A stretch of DNA of 64,000 nucleotides from Viscum album (lineage: Eukaryota > Streptophyta > Magnoliopsida > Santalales > Viscaceae): assembly GCA_963277665.1 (NCBI GenBank), contig OY728152.1, forward strand, positions 1,188,368,357 through 1,188,432,356, written 5' to 3'. Both the position numbers and the translations under genes were made by a program. Below the pieces are notes generated by a model that ran no database searches, was not told the DNA's origin, and worked only from the letters and a program-made list of their open reading frames with translations. Each line of letters begins with the position of its first letter. Positions within the stretch are counted from its first letter, which is position 1. Of the stretch, positions 35,348-50,120 are shown piece after piece.

Positions 35348-38300
35348 AAATAATTCAACAAAAATTAGAAATAATAAATCACATGGGGACAGGGGTTACC
35401 TCTGACACCCCCCAATAAAAGATATTGTTTGGTCATTTTGAACTAAGAGTTCAATTTTGAAAAGATTCCAATCATTTCTTAGGATTACACTATAATAGAA
35501 AGCTACTCTACCATTATTGTGTATTTAAATTAACATTCTTAAATGGCCTAATATATATTACCATTCTATGAATCAATTTAAAAGAATATCTTTCCACATT
35601 TTATACACCATATTTTTATTTTTTCCATTCATTTTTCTCTATGAATAGACATCTTCAGTAATATTTTTATCTTTAGTTTTAGTGACACAGATGGAAATAC
35701 TTAAGCATGAGTCACGTTTTTCTTATTAAATGTCCATAAAATCCACTTATATTTTAATACTTTATTTATTTTTCATTTAATATATAAACATATTTTATTT
35801 AATTATGTTAGTTTATTTATGTTCTATAATACCATTTTTTATTTTGATGATGGTTGTTCTGAATAATCCATCAATTATTCAAGATATATCCCCCTTTTCC
35901 ATCAAACTTCATTTCAATAAAATTATGTGTACCCATTAATGTGTGGAATAGATTTTCCAATCATCCATTCAAGTCTCTTTATTTTTATAGGAGTTGGGGA
36001 TCTAATCATGGAACCTTCATTACATTTGTTTTTTTTGTAGCTCACAATATAACAATGATTAACAAAAAATAAAACATCTCTAACTAAAATATTCATACCT
36101 TTTAAAAATCTCCCATGATGTAATATATTTTTAGGTTACATTTAATTTCCCTGATCCTATTCCTCTTTTCACACTTTTTATTTGTGTCAAATGATGACAC
36201 CTAAATAGTAAGTCTTCTAAACTTTCATTTGAGAGTTTTCTTATGAAACATTTATTTTTAATTCATTAGTTCCATAAAATACATATTTTTATACTTAATA
36301 TAATAATATATAGTCTTTAAGTGAGAATTACTAATGTTTTACTTCTTTCACAAAATATTAAAAAATCCCTCATTCAACATAATCCATAAATACTTCTCCA
36401 TCAGCTATCCTTAAAAATTATCAAAGTAATAATTATTTCTATAATAAATAGTCTTTAACTTCTCTTTACATTTATCTATTATGATAGATATTGACGATTC
36501 ATGGATTCCATATTTTTATATTCTTATCATCAACTCATTAATATCTTCTTCAAATGTATCAATTTTCCATTTATTTTCTTTTTCATATTTTTAATTGAAA
36601 CCTTTGAATATCTCTTTTCTTTTATTGATTATCTATTTTCTTCCTCCAAATATATTTTTTATCTTGATTTATTTTCACCTTCTTCCTGCAGTAATTTCAC
36701 TACACTCTTTATAGCTTCGATATCACTTGTTTACTACATGAAAAATCTCTACGTTTACAACATGATATGGTTACCACTTATCTACCATCATCCCCTATGA
36801 ATTTAAGTGATATGTATTATGTATCATCAAATTTATTTATTTTTTGTTTTATATAGAAATTTATTCATAATTATATGTATATATATATATATATGGAATC
36901 TATTTATTTCACCTTAAATGGAAAACCAAATTTTTTGGTTACCTTAATCTTGTTCTTCTTCTTCTTGTTGATAATAATATGACATTATTCATCAAAAAAA
37001 TTCATAAATAGATCTTAAAATGATTTATATTTTATACTAGTTGAATCAAAATTATTTTTTCTACTGATATAAATTCCTTACTATAAAATCCCTTTAAGTT
37101 CTTCAATATATTAATTGAATACATATTTTGAGCTATCTTCAATTAAACCATTATATATTTTCATTTCATTGAAGAAGTTTTTTATAGATGCCTTAGTCTC
37201 AAAATATTATTTATATATCAAAAAAAAATTCCACACAGACATTGAAAAATAAATACTATCAACAAGATATCAAAATTTCTTCCAACATGTATATCTAAGG
37301 ATGGAATAAACTCTTTCATGTAATATAAATAATTACATTAAAAATAGTTTTCACTTTATAAGATATATAATTCATAATCTTTAATTTTTAACTAGGTGAA
37401 TATGTCACATAGAATAAACAGTAGAACCTTTTGGATATAATGAAAATTATTATATCTAGAGAGGCATTGAGAGGGGAAGGAATGAATCAAGGCACCATTC
37501 AATTCAATATTATTATTTCTCACAAGTAAATTTTTTTCCTATTCCCTCATTAAAATGAATGTTTTTTCAAACTTTTATTAAATTCTAACATAATATCATC
37601 AAATAAAAATCTTGAATATATAAATGTAAAAGATTCAGTATATATATCTTACTTGGTTCACCCACAATATGAAACATATAAGTATAAGACAGTCAATATT
37701 TTTTTGGTTGACTGCAAATACACTATAAACATATTTTTGTGTGTGGATAAACATTAATGTGATGGTACTACTTACCAAGTGTCACTTAATATAAAACTTT
37801 GAGGATTTCAATACTTAAAAAATCTCACTACCAAGAAAATGGTTTCAAATTTTTTTCACTCCCTCCCAAGGGTTACTCTTTTCCCCTCCTACATTCACTG
37901 TAAAAAAAGATATCAATTTATTGAATTTTTGGTCTATTTTTAGTTTGTCAACATAAATACAATCAATGAATACTCTGCATGCCTGATTTAAACTATATCA
38001 TAATTCAAGATGTAATAATATAATATATAAAACATTTTTCTAATATTTTAATAACCAGGTATATTCTACACTATGTTTGAGGAGTTATGGTAATTGATTT
38101 TTAAATAAAAATCATATAGAAGAAAAAATATTGATTGAATATTTTCAATTTGGGTATTTTAATTAATATAATACATCTTCATAACATAAACAAGTCATGT
38201 GTATCCATGAAGATTTACAATCCTATAGTATTATTATATACCAAAAAATAAATTTAATAAGAATGATTTATCTTCTGGGTTCACCAACTATTTTATATCT

Positions 38301-41300
38301 TGTAGTCTATATTATATTTCCTTATACAACAATTCATCAAAATAATATAATATTACATTCATTATAATGATCCGTTCCACTATAATATATTTAGATCTTT
38401 CAAATATTACCTATATTAAAAACATTTTTCCTTTCCAAAAAATCTTCACTTTACACTTGTTTTGTATGTCTCATTTTCTTTCACCTAGTTATTTTAAGAA
38501 AATATCTCATTATTTATTATTATATCTGAATACCTCCACTTCCTGTCTGGAGATGTGAAATTTAAATTCAAATAAAAAAATTAAACATCTCAAACATCCT
38601 GAACTTAAAATTAATCCATCTGATTATATTTGTGTAAATCTGAACAATTGATTTCATTTTGGTTGATAATGTTTATCCAATAATATACAAACAATTACAA
38701 TTTTCAAAAAAATAAAATTTGAGAATACCTTAAGTATTTTAAAATATGAAACCAGGTTCCTATATGGAATTATCATAAAATTTAATATTTGTAACATTAT
38801 AAAGTAAACTTTAATTATTCGTCAACATCATTATGTTACCCCAATGTGTGGGGAATATATTTATATTTTTAGTGGAGAATACCCTTACATATCATCTACT
38901 CCTATGTAGAGTAACTTATGTTTATTAAAAATCAGTGAGGTGAACCTTATATATCATATTTAACAAACCTTACATATCATCTAGATCAACCCTTAAATAT
39001 AATTGATATGAAAAATTATATATTGGTGCCTTTCCTTTTTCTAGGAAATATTTAACACTAAAACAATCATAATTTATCTTCAACCATCTCATCTTGACTC
39101 CAAATTTAATTAAGCCTACTCAAACCTAATACGATACTTGATTATGCATTAATGAGAATATTAAACATTAAAAAACATTTTGAAACTCAATTCCCATATA
39201 TATCAATATCAAAAAAAGATTATATAATCATTACCATATTTTGTTCCCTTGTATGCTAAAATTTATCACATCACCATGTATTAAATATTTGGTCACCCAA
39301 GATCCAGGACTCTAGTAAATCTATCCTTCAATAATTACTAAGAAATCCTTTTTAAAACCTCTTAAAAACACTCAACCACTTTGTTTCAAAAATTCTGTCT
39401 TGATACCATATATTATCCTTATCCTTCAAATATTTTCAAAAAATAAAACTTTCTACCTACTTTTGGAAAGTTTTATACTATTTTCCAAGTTGAAGAAGAA
39501 ATAAATAACCTTTTTTGGATGACGATGTCCTATGTGTATCTATTATCATTTTGAAATAAATTGAAAACACTCTAGTTTTAGACCCAATCATTTAATTAAA
39601 TCCATTTATCCTATAAATGGAATTAATTGAGTGATCATATTGTTCTCTATATGCCTATAAAAATGATATTGAAAAGGATAAATTTCTATAATACCTTTGA
39701 AGTACCATGTTCAATGTTTATAATTGATACAAAAATAAATAATAGAATTTCTTGGTATTGATAATTGTGATGTATATAATTCTCCATAATCTAAAGCACC
39801 ATTAGATCCACATAGTCTGGAAAATGGATCCCCTAATGCATATTTATGTTTTTATCATTTGAATTGGATGACTGAAAAAATTTAATATCAAAATAGATAA
39901 ATATAACATCAATTACATGTACTAGAAGATGATCAAGGGATATCTAGAAATAGGAAATATATATCACTAGCCCTCTAAAATCTTTGTATTTAAAATGGAT
40001 GGAAGTTTTAAAATTCAATCGATTTGGATTAAAGATAATTTTCTTTTGTTTATTAAAAGAATTATTTCCATATTAATTCATTCTATAATATGGATGTAAA
40101 AATAATCTAGTAGAATATTAGGCTAGCATCACATTTTTAGATTTAGAATTTCAATTATAATTCACTTAGATAAATGTTATAAAATACTTAGGGATAGTAA
40201 TAAAACATACCTATTTGTAGTAACCTCTTTATAAAGGTGATTATTTTCCCTTATCAACTACTCAAGGGAATTGATTCCATCATTTCCCTATATATAAGTA
40301 TCATGTATAATTAGGTGTTTAAAAAATAATTGTGTTGATGTATCTAATAATTTTTCCATAACTTTTGTAATCCAAGATAATAATGTGATTATTTTTCTCT
40401 AAAGAGTAGTCATTCCATTCATCATCATTGATATTGATAAGTAACTAATGATGATTCTATATTAATTCATGGTTGGACCTCATCTCTATTGAATGAAAAA
40501 ATAAAACTTATGTTTTCTCTCATGGAGTAAGATATCATAAAAATGGGTCGTTATTATGTGAACAAATGTGGATGTAATCCTCACCATTTTATAGGAACAC
40601 CAGGTTGGAACCTATCACACACATCAACCAGGAAAAAATAAAACTGTGATAGTTGGGAATTTCTATCCATCAATAATAAACGAATCCATATATTTTGTTA
40701 ATAAATTTCATCTCTATAATATATCTTTTAAATTAATTCATAATCCCCTAACGTTATCACTTGTTGATAAATACTCCTTTCCATTTTTACTATGGGATAT
40801 TGATGTAATTAGTTAATAAAATACAGTCTTACAGTTCAAAGTTTCCCTTATTTTTATCATCCTTCAATATTAGTGGATGTAATATTATTAAAACATGATT
40901 GGTTAAAGGACATTATAAATTTAATAATGGCTAATATATTAAATATATTTGTATTTTATTGTGTACCATTAATAATAAATAGATTTATCTTCTATTTAAT
41001 TGACATAAAAAAGTGGTATTTAGAGTATAATGTCCAATACCATCACTCATCATGTTATCATGAACTGTTAAATAGATAGATAGAGGTATTCAATATGACA
41101 TAATAAATAATATTTAAAATAAATTTACATAGATGAGAAGTATTTTCCTGATAATATCCTCAATAGTTTTTTTTATTATCACACCAATATTAATAAATCC
41201 AAAAAATCTAAATCATATTCAATATTATGTGTTATAGAATAATTATTCCCTATTAAGTTTTAATTATATTCACTTGAAATAATCATCTATAACCAACTGG

Positions 41301-44300
41301 TTGATTATGAAATATCACAAATGTACATTAATGAATTGGAATAGATTGATTAGAAATTATTAATTACATTGAACAATATTAATGTTCATCAAAATTGGTT
41401 AACATGTGTAATTAATAATATTTTTATCGCTATTCATGAGTAGAAATAGTGTTGGCCTCAAGGACCCTAATGATTCTTAACATAATTATTTTATGCTAGA
41501 TCTAAAATGAGAAGGTCTGTATATCATATGTAGGGACTACTATAATAGAGAATGAACCCTAAATACCCAAAATAGAGATCATATGATTCCTCCCATCAAT
41601 TCAATGATTCCAAAAAATTACTTTGAATAAGATCACATGGAGTTCATGAAGTCCCTATTGCCCGACCATAGAAAGAAAGGAACATGGTCCTTAATTAATG
41701 AACATAAACTATAAATAAAAATTGTCCTTACGAGATAAATCATTACTAAAAAGGTATGGTCCTCATAATATGAATCAAAACATGATAATATAATGGTCCA
41801 TCCCATATGACCCTAAAAGTCTTAGAAAAGTCTATTCAATATGAATTATCCCCGGTTATGTATGAACCTTAACTATATCAAAATTATTTATGTATTGTCT
41901 CACCATTCATGTTGAGATTTACTATGTTAATCATAATACCAGGATAACCTATTTCCTTCTATTAATGAAATAGATCAGTATAGAAAAATAACATGAGTTT
42001 AAAATCACACTATATTCGATGTAACCGTGTTTGGATTGATTACTACTTCAACAAGATATACAATTAAATTAAATTAAATTATCATGGTTATAATAACAAA
42101 ATTTCACTCTCATTTCATCTACCCTTCTAACCTGTTGAATTAAATGATTAATTTATAGGGGGTCTCTATTAGCTCTTCTACCCAAGGATGAAATCAATAA
42201 AAAATTCCCCTATATGTAAGTAATATTTATGTAGATAATCATCATCTCTAAGATAAAAGTACACTTTTCATGGACTATGTAGATTCCGAAAACTTTTTTC
42301 AATGGATGTATTCTGATGTATGGATTCCCTATACTTTACCTAGATCTGAATTACTATTCATTTTAACCCATATATATCAGTTATAAACAATTTAGTTTAA
42401 TGAGTCTTGGGTCATGACATTACAACTATATTGAAATATCTCTTATCCATATATATAAAACATGAATTAATATTTCAATTATCAAAAACTCTTCACATCC
42501 ATTTTTAACGATTCTATCTAATATAAAAGTGATCATTTTCATAGTAATGGAATAAGGGATGTGTATGTGGCCCACATAAACAAATTCAATGTAAATAATT
42601 ATTCTTGAGGAAAGTATCCCATAATACAGTATATATTAAATAGTAAAATAAAATAACCCATAATCAGATCAAGATTAATTATCATTCTTGGTATATTTGT
42701 TCTATGTTAAAGTCATAGACTCATCATATAAATGTTTCTAGTGGTTTTCTTAACCAATCCTTTATCTCATAACCAACCTTGTAAATTTTTATACTTCAAA
42801 ATATATTTCATATCTTTCATTAACACTTTTTAAAAAGATATGAAAAATTTTCCTTCTCTCTATCATATTTTATAATAGAAATTTTCTTCCCTTTTCATTC
42901 CTCATTCATTCACATCGACATTATTTTACATCAAGATAAATATAATCATCAAATTATTGAATCCAACTTTATATAACTTCCTTATAGTCTAGGTATTATT
43001 ACCATAATTAATTTGTGGTTCTCCTCAATTTGTTTTATACTAGTGTTGGTCTCATCATTCACATTGGAAAAATTCTTCCATTATGACTAGTTGTACCATT
43101 TTATCATCTGAAAAATATTTATTAACATAAAAATATACATGTTATGGAAAATACACATAGACCTTAAAATAAATTCACATTTCCCCCCAATATAGTCACT
43201 TAAACATGAATATGATTTTACTATTCAAATATAATTGTTTCAGTACATTTTTAAATAGGAAACCTCACATATTGCTTGTAAATGTTACATGAAAGTTAAA
43301 ATTAGCTTCATTTTATAGTCAAATGTATGAAACATTATACACCAACCCTCTTTAGTCAAAGATTTATGAACCTAAACTACAAACATATGAGAATAATCCC
43401 TTATAGAGGGCCTCAAAGCATTAAAAAATGTGGATGAAGAATCATAATTTTGAAATCCCATAATGTGGGAATTTGGAAAAAAATATATTTTCTCAAAATT
43501 AAATTCCATTTAAAAATAAAAAAATTCCAGGAGCCCAAAATAGAAATATAAAAAGAATGCAGGGGAAAAATCTTATTACAAAAATATATATTTACTCTTT
43601 ATATCATAGGAAAGAGTAATATTACTAATGTGTTCCTCACATTACTTCAAAAAATTTGTTTGAAATACAGAATGGTATAATTATATGACACATATAGCCT
43701 TTTTGAGAGTTCAATAATCCATAAAAACCACTTCTATGATTTTGATTATGCATAGTTAATAAATCCTTGATATCCAAATGAACTAAACATTTACCATGAT
43801 AAATGAATATGACTCTTGAATTCATCCTTCCCATATCTATCTAATAGACCAGGTCCTAGAGGAAATCATACCACTTATATCATTTATTCAATTGGTTAAC
43901 AACGGTTTATTTTGATGAAATATAGGATATCTATCCATCCCTCACTTACCTATCTAAGAGCACAAAATCATAGAGGATAAATTATTGATAATTAAATTTA
44001 AATATTATCTTATGTATTATTATATTATGATAATTAAAAAAATTATATACATAAAATTATCTCATAGACTAGATTATTTGCGATGTTATATTCAATAATA
44101 TTTAACGAATTATTAAGAATCATTTTTAAAAATGAAGGAAATTTTGGAAAATATTGATTATCTTAGTGAAAATAAATTTATCATTGATTATGAATTTTTT
44201 TGAGTATATATAAGATATAGTAAGTCATAAATATTTAATGGTAATAAATTCTCCACCATTTTAGTGTAAATTTCTTTTTCATTTAGAAATTAATTAAGAT

Positions 44301-46147
44301 ATATTTTTATTCTATTCCATTATCTCCTCTATTGTGCATAGTTCTTGAAGTAGGTGGGTTTCCGAGGATATTTCATTATCAAACAAACATTTTTATTCTA
44401 AAAAAACCACATCATAAAGGGAACATTCTGGAATCACTGTAATCTTGTTCACTATGGATTGAGTTTATTATTTTCAATTTTTTATATTCAATTGTATAAT
44501 CTATTTCATCCCCATCACGAATACGATTTTCTTCAAAACATCATGAATAACATGGTTGGAAAATACTCTATACCCTAGTGTAATGAAAATATTGTGAAAC
44601 CATTGAAATTTATTATACTATTCCTGATAAAGGGTTCTATGGGTTAGATTCTGTAATTTTTTTCATTCCATGTTTCTTGAATTTCAATATAACAAAATAT
44701 ATTTAGGTTCAAAATTAGAGTCTCACATAATGTCTAATGTATACTACAAGAGCATGTATCTAAGAGTGACTATGTGGTTAGTACAACCCAAAGAGGTCAA
44801 TACCTAAGTATACCTCCATTATTCTAATTGGGACACTAGACTATTGCCTCCATTAACTCAATTTTACATTTTTTTGGAATATTTTTCTAAAGAACACAAA
44901 CTCCCTAGAGAGTAAAACAGATGGTTAACCACACATGTCAGGCAATAAACATCTCCATTTACACACAAATAATTTTTCATCAGTTTTTCTTTTTTCTTAA
45001 TGAGATATATTGGCCCAACAAAAGGAATTATTAGATATCCTACACACCTATTAATAGTTTGACAAGATAACATTTAATGAGAGTCTTCTTTAACATCCAT
45101 TTTATCTTTTTTGTTGTTTTATCATTCATAAAATCAGTTAACACAATAATTATAGTTGCTTCACTAGTGTAACTAGTCAGGGATTTCTACAGCATTGATG
45201 TCATCTTCAAGTCATTAGTATTCACTCAAAATAAACATAAAAGATTCACCCTTACTGATTCATAAGAAACTAAGATGTCTGTTTGATGGGGCGGAATATG
45301 CTTATCCTATATTTGGAAATTTTCATATTAACATGTTTTATTGATAGTGATAGATATTTACAATATTATAGTCACCATATTTTGTAAATAAATGAAGTGA
45401 AGGAAACCCAATATTCATAAAGGAGGATAACTTTTATTCAACTCTCCATTAAAATTAATAAACATGGTAAAAGGCTAGTGGTTCTCTTATTTCATATAAC
45501 ATAATATTTATAATATTATTATATAAATACCAATTTTTTAATTTACACTGTGATAATGAAGACACGATTAAAATAACCATATGGGTTTACCATTGTTTTT
45601 AATAACACACCTAAGGTAATTCTTTGATCATATATAGGATTATCTCAATGAGACATTGGTGACATCTTCTCCACCAAATTCATAGAGCTAAGGTTAATTT
45701 AAAAGACTGAAAAGATGGTATTATAATAAATTATAAAATCCTATTTCTCAGTATATAGTTAATCATCTTGTGTAACTGAGGATCTATCGTTAGTATGCGC
45801 CACATGGGGGGTCTATAGTTCCCTTTTGAAAGTTAAAGTATCCTCATCCACTCAATAAAAAAGTGTTCTTCATTTTTCATAATTATCTAATTGATGATTA
45901 ATCATTACTATATTATTACATAATTTAAATGAGATATAAAATCATCAAATGTTAAAGAGTGAATGAGGGTATAAAATTTCATAAACATAATATACTGGTT
46001 TAACAGAAACAATAGATTCCTAATATTGTTTATCCTAGAAGGTAAATACTATAATAGTAATGAGGTTCCATGTTATTATCCAAAAAAAATAAAAAAATTA
46101 AATTTGAAGAAAAAAATACTATCAATCAAATGAATATGAATTTATAA
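35348..46147. other. 10.8 kb AT-rich desert, nothing safely assigned
   Basis: Long stretches without convincing reading frames. All open frames are short and of low complexity. A faint copia-integrase-like text occurs on the minus strand near 44450-44850 but was not strong enough to call. It is probably very old repeat sequence. Confidence 0.4.
36872..36894. repeat. (AT)n microsatellite
   Basis: A run of alternating A and T with one G interruption at its start. Confidence 0.8.
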
Positions 46148-47401
46148 TGTAACATCCTAATATTTTAATAAATAAACACTATTTTTGATAGCGTATATAA
46201 CACACCTCATCGAGTTTAAACGAATAAAAAAATATTATTGTTTAAATTTTACCTTTAAAACCTAGATTAGAATAGAGGGTATGAAAATGGTTAAATTAAT
46301 TATGAAAATATGGTTTACAAAAGTATATATATATATATATATATATTTTCTGACTAATTACAAAAGAAAAGAAAAAACTTATGAAAATAAAAATAATTGT
46401 TTTTCTAAACAACTATTTAAATGTGCACAAGTGTGTTTTATACAAATACATAAAAAATCACTCTTGTTGGATTATATTAAATATATTTATAACATAATCA
46501 ATATAATTTTTAAAATTAATAATATGGGTTTTCTAGATAAGATATAAGGACAAATATAATTTTACTCATAGAAGGTGTATTTTTTTAAAAAGGCAGTTTT
46601 GCCGCCTTTTGATGATGTACTTGTATTAAATCTCATTTTTAAAAATTTTATAAATTTTAATTGATATAATAAACTTCTTATTTGAAATAGTAATATCAAC
46701 ATTTAATTTATATTGTTTTTTGGTATTTTTCTGAGAAGTTTCATGATTTGATGAATAATGAAAAATACTATATTTTAATTGAAAAAAACATTTTCACCTC
46801 AATAATTTAGAGTGATAAATAATATTTTTGATTAGTTTTATAGTTTAATTAGATAAATTTTACATAATTTAATCCAATTTAGGTCATTGGAATCAATTTC
46901 ACATTAAAATTGGATATAAAAAGATTACAAACTTTTGAACATTTTTACTTTAATAACCCGTTTGCATGATCCGAAAATAGGAATAAATTTAATATAATTT
47001 TAAACACTTTTTGAATTTATAAAAATGGATTCCATATTTTGAATAAAAATCTCCATATTTATTAAATAGTTTCCTTTTAATTTTGGACAATATAAATAGT
47101 TACATTAGTATTTTTTATTACTATATTTAAGTTTAAATCAAGTAATTACAGGTAAAAACTAATATTATAAATATTAGAAAATTAACCTAACAATTGTAAG
47201 AGTTTTATTTTATGAGTTATTGTTGACCAAATAAATCTTGGGGATGTTTTTTTGACCACTTGGTGCCACTTGGAAGGAATTAATCTATTTATAGTATTTT
47301 ATTCAAGAAAAGTCAATTTTTTCACTCTTTTATTTTTAACAAGTGAATTATTTTTAATATCGGGTTATATAAGGGATATTTTGAAGTATAAATATTATTT
47401 T
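46148..47401 (+). mobile_element. 5' LTR of element V, left part
   Basis: It starts TGTAACATCCTAATATTTT, matching TGTAACACCCCAGGTAAAT of element IV. Shared blocks include GCCGCCTTTTGATGATG (IV: GTCGCCTTTTGATGACG) and TTTTTTGGTATTTTTC. Broken at 47401 by insertion of element IV at ATTTT. Confidence 0.8.
46324..46346. repeat. (TA)n microsatellite
   Basis: Uninterrupted TA dinucleotides inside the LTR of element V; absent from element IV. Confidence 0.85.
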
Positions 47402-49017
47402 TGTAACACCCCAGGTAAATAAAGAATATGACATTTTCATATTTATCCATATTTGTGAATAAAATATTGATATGACTTTAAAGGGGACTCTATGCTCGAT
47501 GGCGTTCCCAACACGCAACAACGATTTTCTTGGGAATCTTACGTTGCACTCTAATGATAAAATAATATTATTTTAAATGGTAGTTAACATGTAGCCGTTG
47601 TAATGGCGGGAATGGATAGAAATAACTAAAATATGATTATATATGTTTTTACATTTATACAATAAAAGATAAAGGCTTAAAATACGGAAAGAATTCAATT
47701 TTAGGCGTATATGCCCTAGTTTTCCCTAAAGGTTCACTTGTCGCCTTTTGATGACGAACCGTCATTAAATATAGTTTTGATCACTCTTATACATTATTTT
47801 GGACCAAATAAAACTCTTATTAAGAATCGGGACATCAAATTTTACTTTGTGTAATTTTTTGGTATTTTTCCGATAAAGTTCATTTTTTAATGAATAGTGT
47901 AAAATGTTGTGTTTTAATTCAAAAACACTTTTTAATCACATTTATTTATATTATTAGATAATATTTTGATGTGGTTTTAAAGTGAAATTATAAAATATTT
48001 TTACCATTAAATCCAATAGTGGTCGTTGGAATTAATTTCACTTTGAAATCGGACTTAGACTAGTGTCAATCTTTTGATATTTATTGTTTCATAAAAACAC
48101 GCTATTTGTCATGACAGCGGGAATTAATTATTAAATTAATTAATGTGACTTATATGTTTTGAATTTTTTAAAATGGAATTCATTTTTGAAATCAGAATAT
48201 CAAATATAGCTTAGGGTGAATTTTTGGGATTTTTCTAAAAAAATTCAATTTTTGATGAATAGTGAAACCACTAAGTGGTACTTATAAAAACTGATTATTC
48301 CATTTAAATGGAATTTTGCCATATTTGTGTTTTGAATTTCAAAAATCCTACACACATGGTTGTCATTAAGAAGTAAAATGTGGTTCAATGGGATAAAAAT
48401 AATTTTTTGGTGAATAGTAACTTATTATGTTTTTAATCGCGATTAGTGGTAATTAGTGTAGTTTAAGGTAAAAATGATATTATAAGAATGTGAAAACACC
48501 ATGACACTTGTCCTACACCTATTGGGTGAGTCATGTCCGACCAAGACAAGCCATGAGCCAACTTGGGGACCCCATGGAGCCACTTTAGATGGAAAATGAC
48601 AATAATATATTTTTATTTAATGTTAAAATTAAATTGACACAAACATGAGTTGTGTTACTAAAACAATTTTTAAGTAGGTTTAAACAAGTCAAAATTTTGA
48701 TTATAAATAATCATTGGAAAGATAAAAAGATTTTCTACATCATATTTTTTTTTATAATTTTTAGACATTAAATAAATTAAATTATTTATGACATAATAAT
48801 GATGCAGTGATGACATCATTATTTGATGATTTAAATAAAATGGAAATATAATGTAAAATCTATGAACTACACATGTCCAAAACTTATTGGATGGGTGGAT
48901 TTAGAACCCTTATCACCATATCCACGAATTATATCAATGTGGGACCTTTTAAAACCGAAAAACATTTTCAAATAAAGTAATATTTCTTACTTTCCAAAAG
49001 TGCCCCTCCCCTCCTCT

Positions 49018-49026
49018 TATAAAAGG
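49018..49026 (+). promoter_or_regulatory. LTR promoter TATA box of element IV (5' LTR)
   Basis: TATAAAAGG lies 1617 bp into the LTR in the context CCCCTCCCCTCCTCTTATAA, repeated at 56174 in the 3' LTR and at 60060 in element V. It implies an RNA start near 49050 and an R/U5 of roughly 3.2 kb. Confidence 0.75.
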
Positions 49027-49190
49027 CCCCCACCTCTACCTCATTTCACACACTCCTCAAGCATTTGGATCGGCCAACCCCTGACCATTTACTCTCTCCA
49101 CATCTCTCTACTCATCCTAGAGGATTCCCTTTGGGCAGAATCCTTTCAAAGAAAGCCTTTAGGCTCAAATCAAAAGGAGTTACACTTTTA

Positions 49191-49200
49191 AAGGTAAATC
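49191..49200 (+). promoter_or_regulatory. First splice-donor-like site in the leader of element IV
   Basis: TTAAAG/GTAAATC, about 145 nt after the inferred RNA start, is a good plant donor. A similar AG/GTAATGTTC stands at the same place in element III (sense, about 25780). Confidence 0.4.
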
Positions 49201-49362
49201 ATTCTCTCATGTCCATTTGTTTTATTTTGCTTCTCCAACCCCCTAAACTCATTTTATTTATTTATTTTGTAACAACACCAGTATCTTAAATATACTAGGA
49301 TGTTGTTATAATATTTATTCGAGCTAAACTCTCACACAACTACATCAAATGGTTAAAGAACA

Positions 49363-49800
49363 TACGGTTTCCGTGGATGGCGAAATTCTGCCTCCCGAAA
49401 TGATGATTGTTCAATACTCATCTAACACCTTCAAAGGTGGCCATTATGATGTCACTATTTTTATATATGATATATAATATGTTTATGTTTTCCTTAAGCT
49501 TCTGTTTTTTTCATTTTGGGCATAACTTTATGGTTTCCATTATGGCTAAACGCAAATATCTTCATTTAAGGAAGTGCGGACTACCGCCCCCTCAAAGTGA
49601 TTTGATTCGTTAAATACCATATGTGGGACGTATAAAGGATGGAACTATGATATTATATATGATATTATACTGGAATTATAATATACCTTTATATCATTAT
49701 TATTCCATTCTATAAAATACGAAATAGAAATGAAAGTAGCGTTCATGCGTACGTACGGCTTACCGTCTCCATGAACGGTGCATTTCATTTCTTACCTCTA
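49363..49800 (+). repeat. Three hairpin modules in the 5' LTR of element IV
   Basis: Module 2 has core GCGG-ACTA-CCGC at 49576-49587 and module 3 has ACGG-CTTA-CCGT at 49755-49766, both perfect 4-bp stems with 4-nt loops. Module 3 also has an outer stem GTTCATG (49741-49747) pairing with CATGAAC (49770-49776), extended by AAATGAAA/TTTCATTT. Module 1 (49363-49410) keeps the flanks but has a different fold (GGCGAAATTCTGCC). Repeated in the 3' LTR. Confidence 0.75.
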
Positions 49801-50120
49801 AATGATTATGTAATGTTATAAATGCATGCATGTACTGGATATATATGACATATATTATATCTAAATCATGAGTATAATACTGGATATAATAAACATTTGG
49901 CCACACGAATAACATGTAATTGTAAGAAGTCCACTTTCGACTTAAGAACCAAATATCGACAAAACAATCATTATTAACTTAATGATTACATAGTGTTTAT
50001 AACATGGTAATAAGTGATATAAAAGGAATAATGAAATTGAAAAAGGTTCTTAAGGAAGTATAAATTAACTCAAGTTTATTATTCATGAGATTAAAGAATG
50101 ATCGAGTCAAGTCGGCCCCG

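Noticed and set aside
36501..36800. 99-aa Phe/Ile-rich frame
   Set aside because: Low-complexity translation of TTT/ATT-rich DNA; no domain, no conserved context.
39402..39416. Minus-strand TGGTATCAAGAC resembling a primer-binding site
   Set aside because: No LTR end next to it and no gag block downstream; a 9-10 base match is expected by chance in this length.
39593..39632. Inverted repeat around ATCCATTTATCCTATAAATG
   Set aside because: Short AT-rich inverted repeats are frequent by chance here, with no target-site duplication or second copy to make it a mobile element.
44450..44850. Minus-strand text GIDLFGL and a PxNPLSG-like string resembling copia integrase
   Set aside because: The two blocks are only about 50 codons apart instead of about 100, frames break several times and no neighbouring RT or gag block was found. 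Too weak to call.
49000..49289. Open frames of 63 and 74 aa just after the TATA box of element IV
   Set aside because: Overlapping in two frames, pyrimidine-driven composition, and changes between the two LTR copies are not biased to third positions; probably leader sequence.
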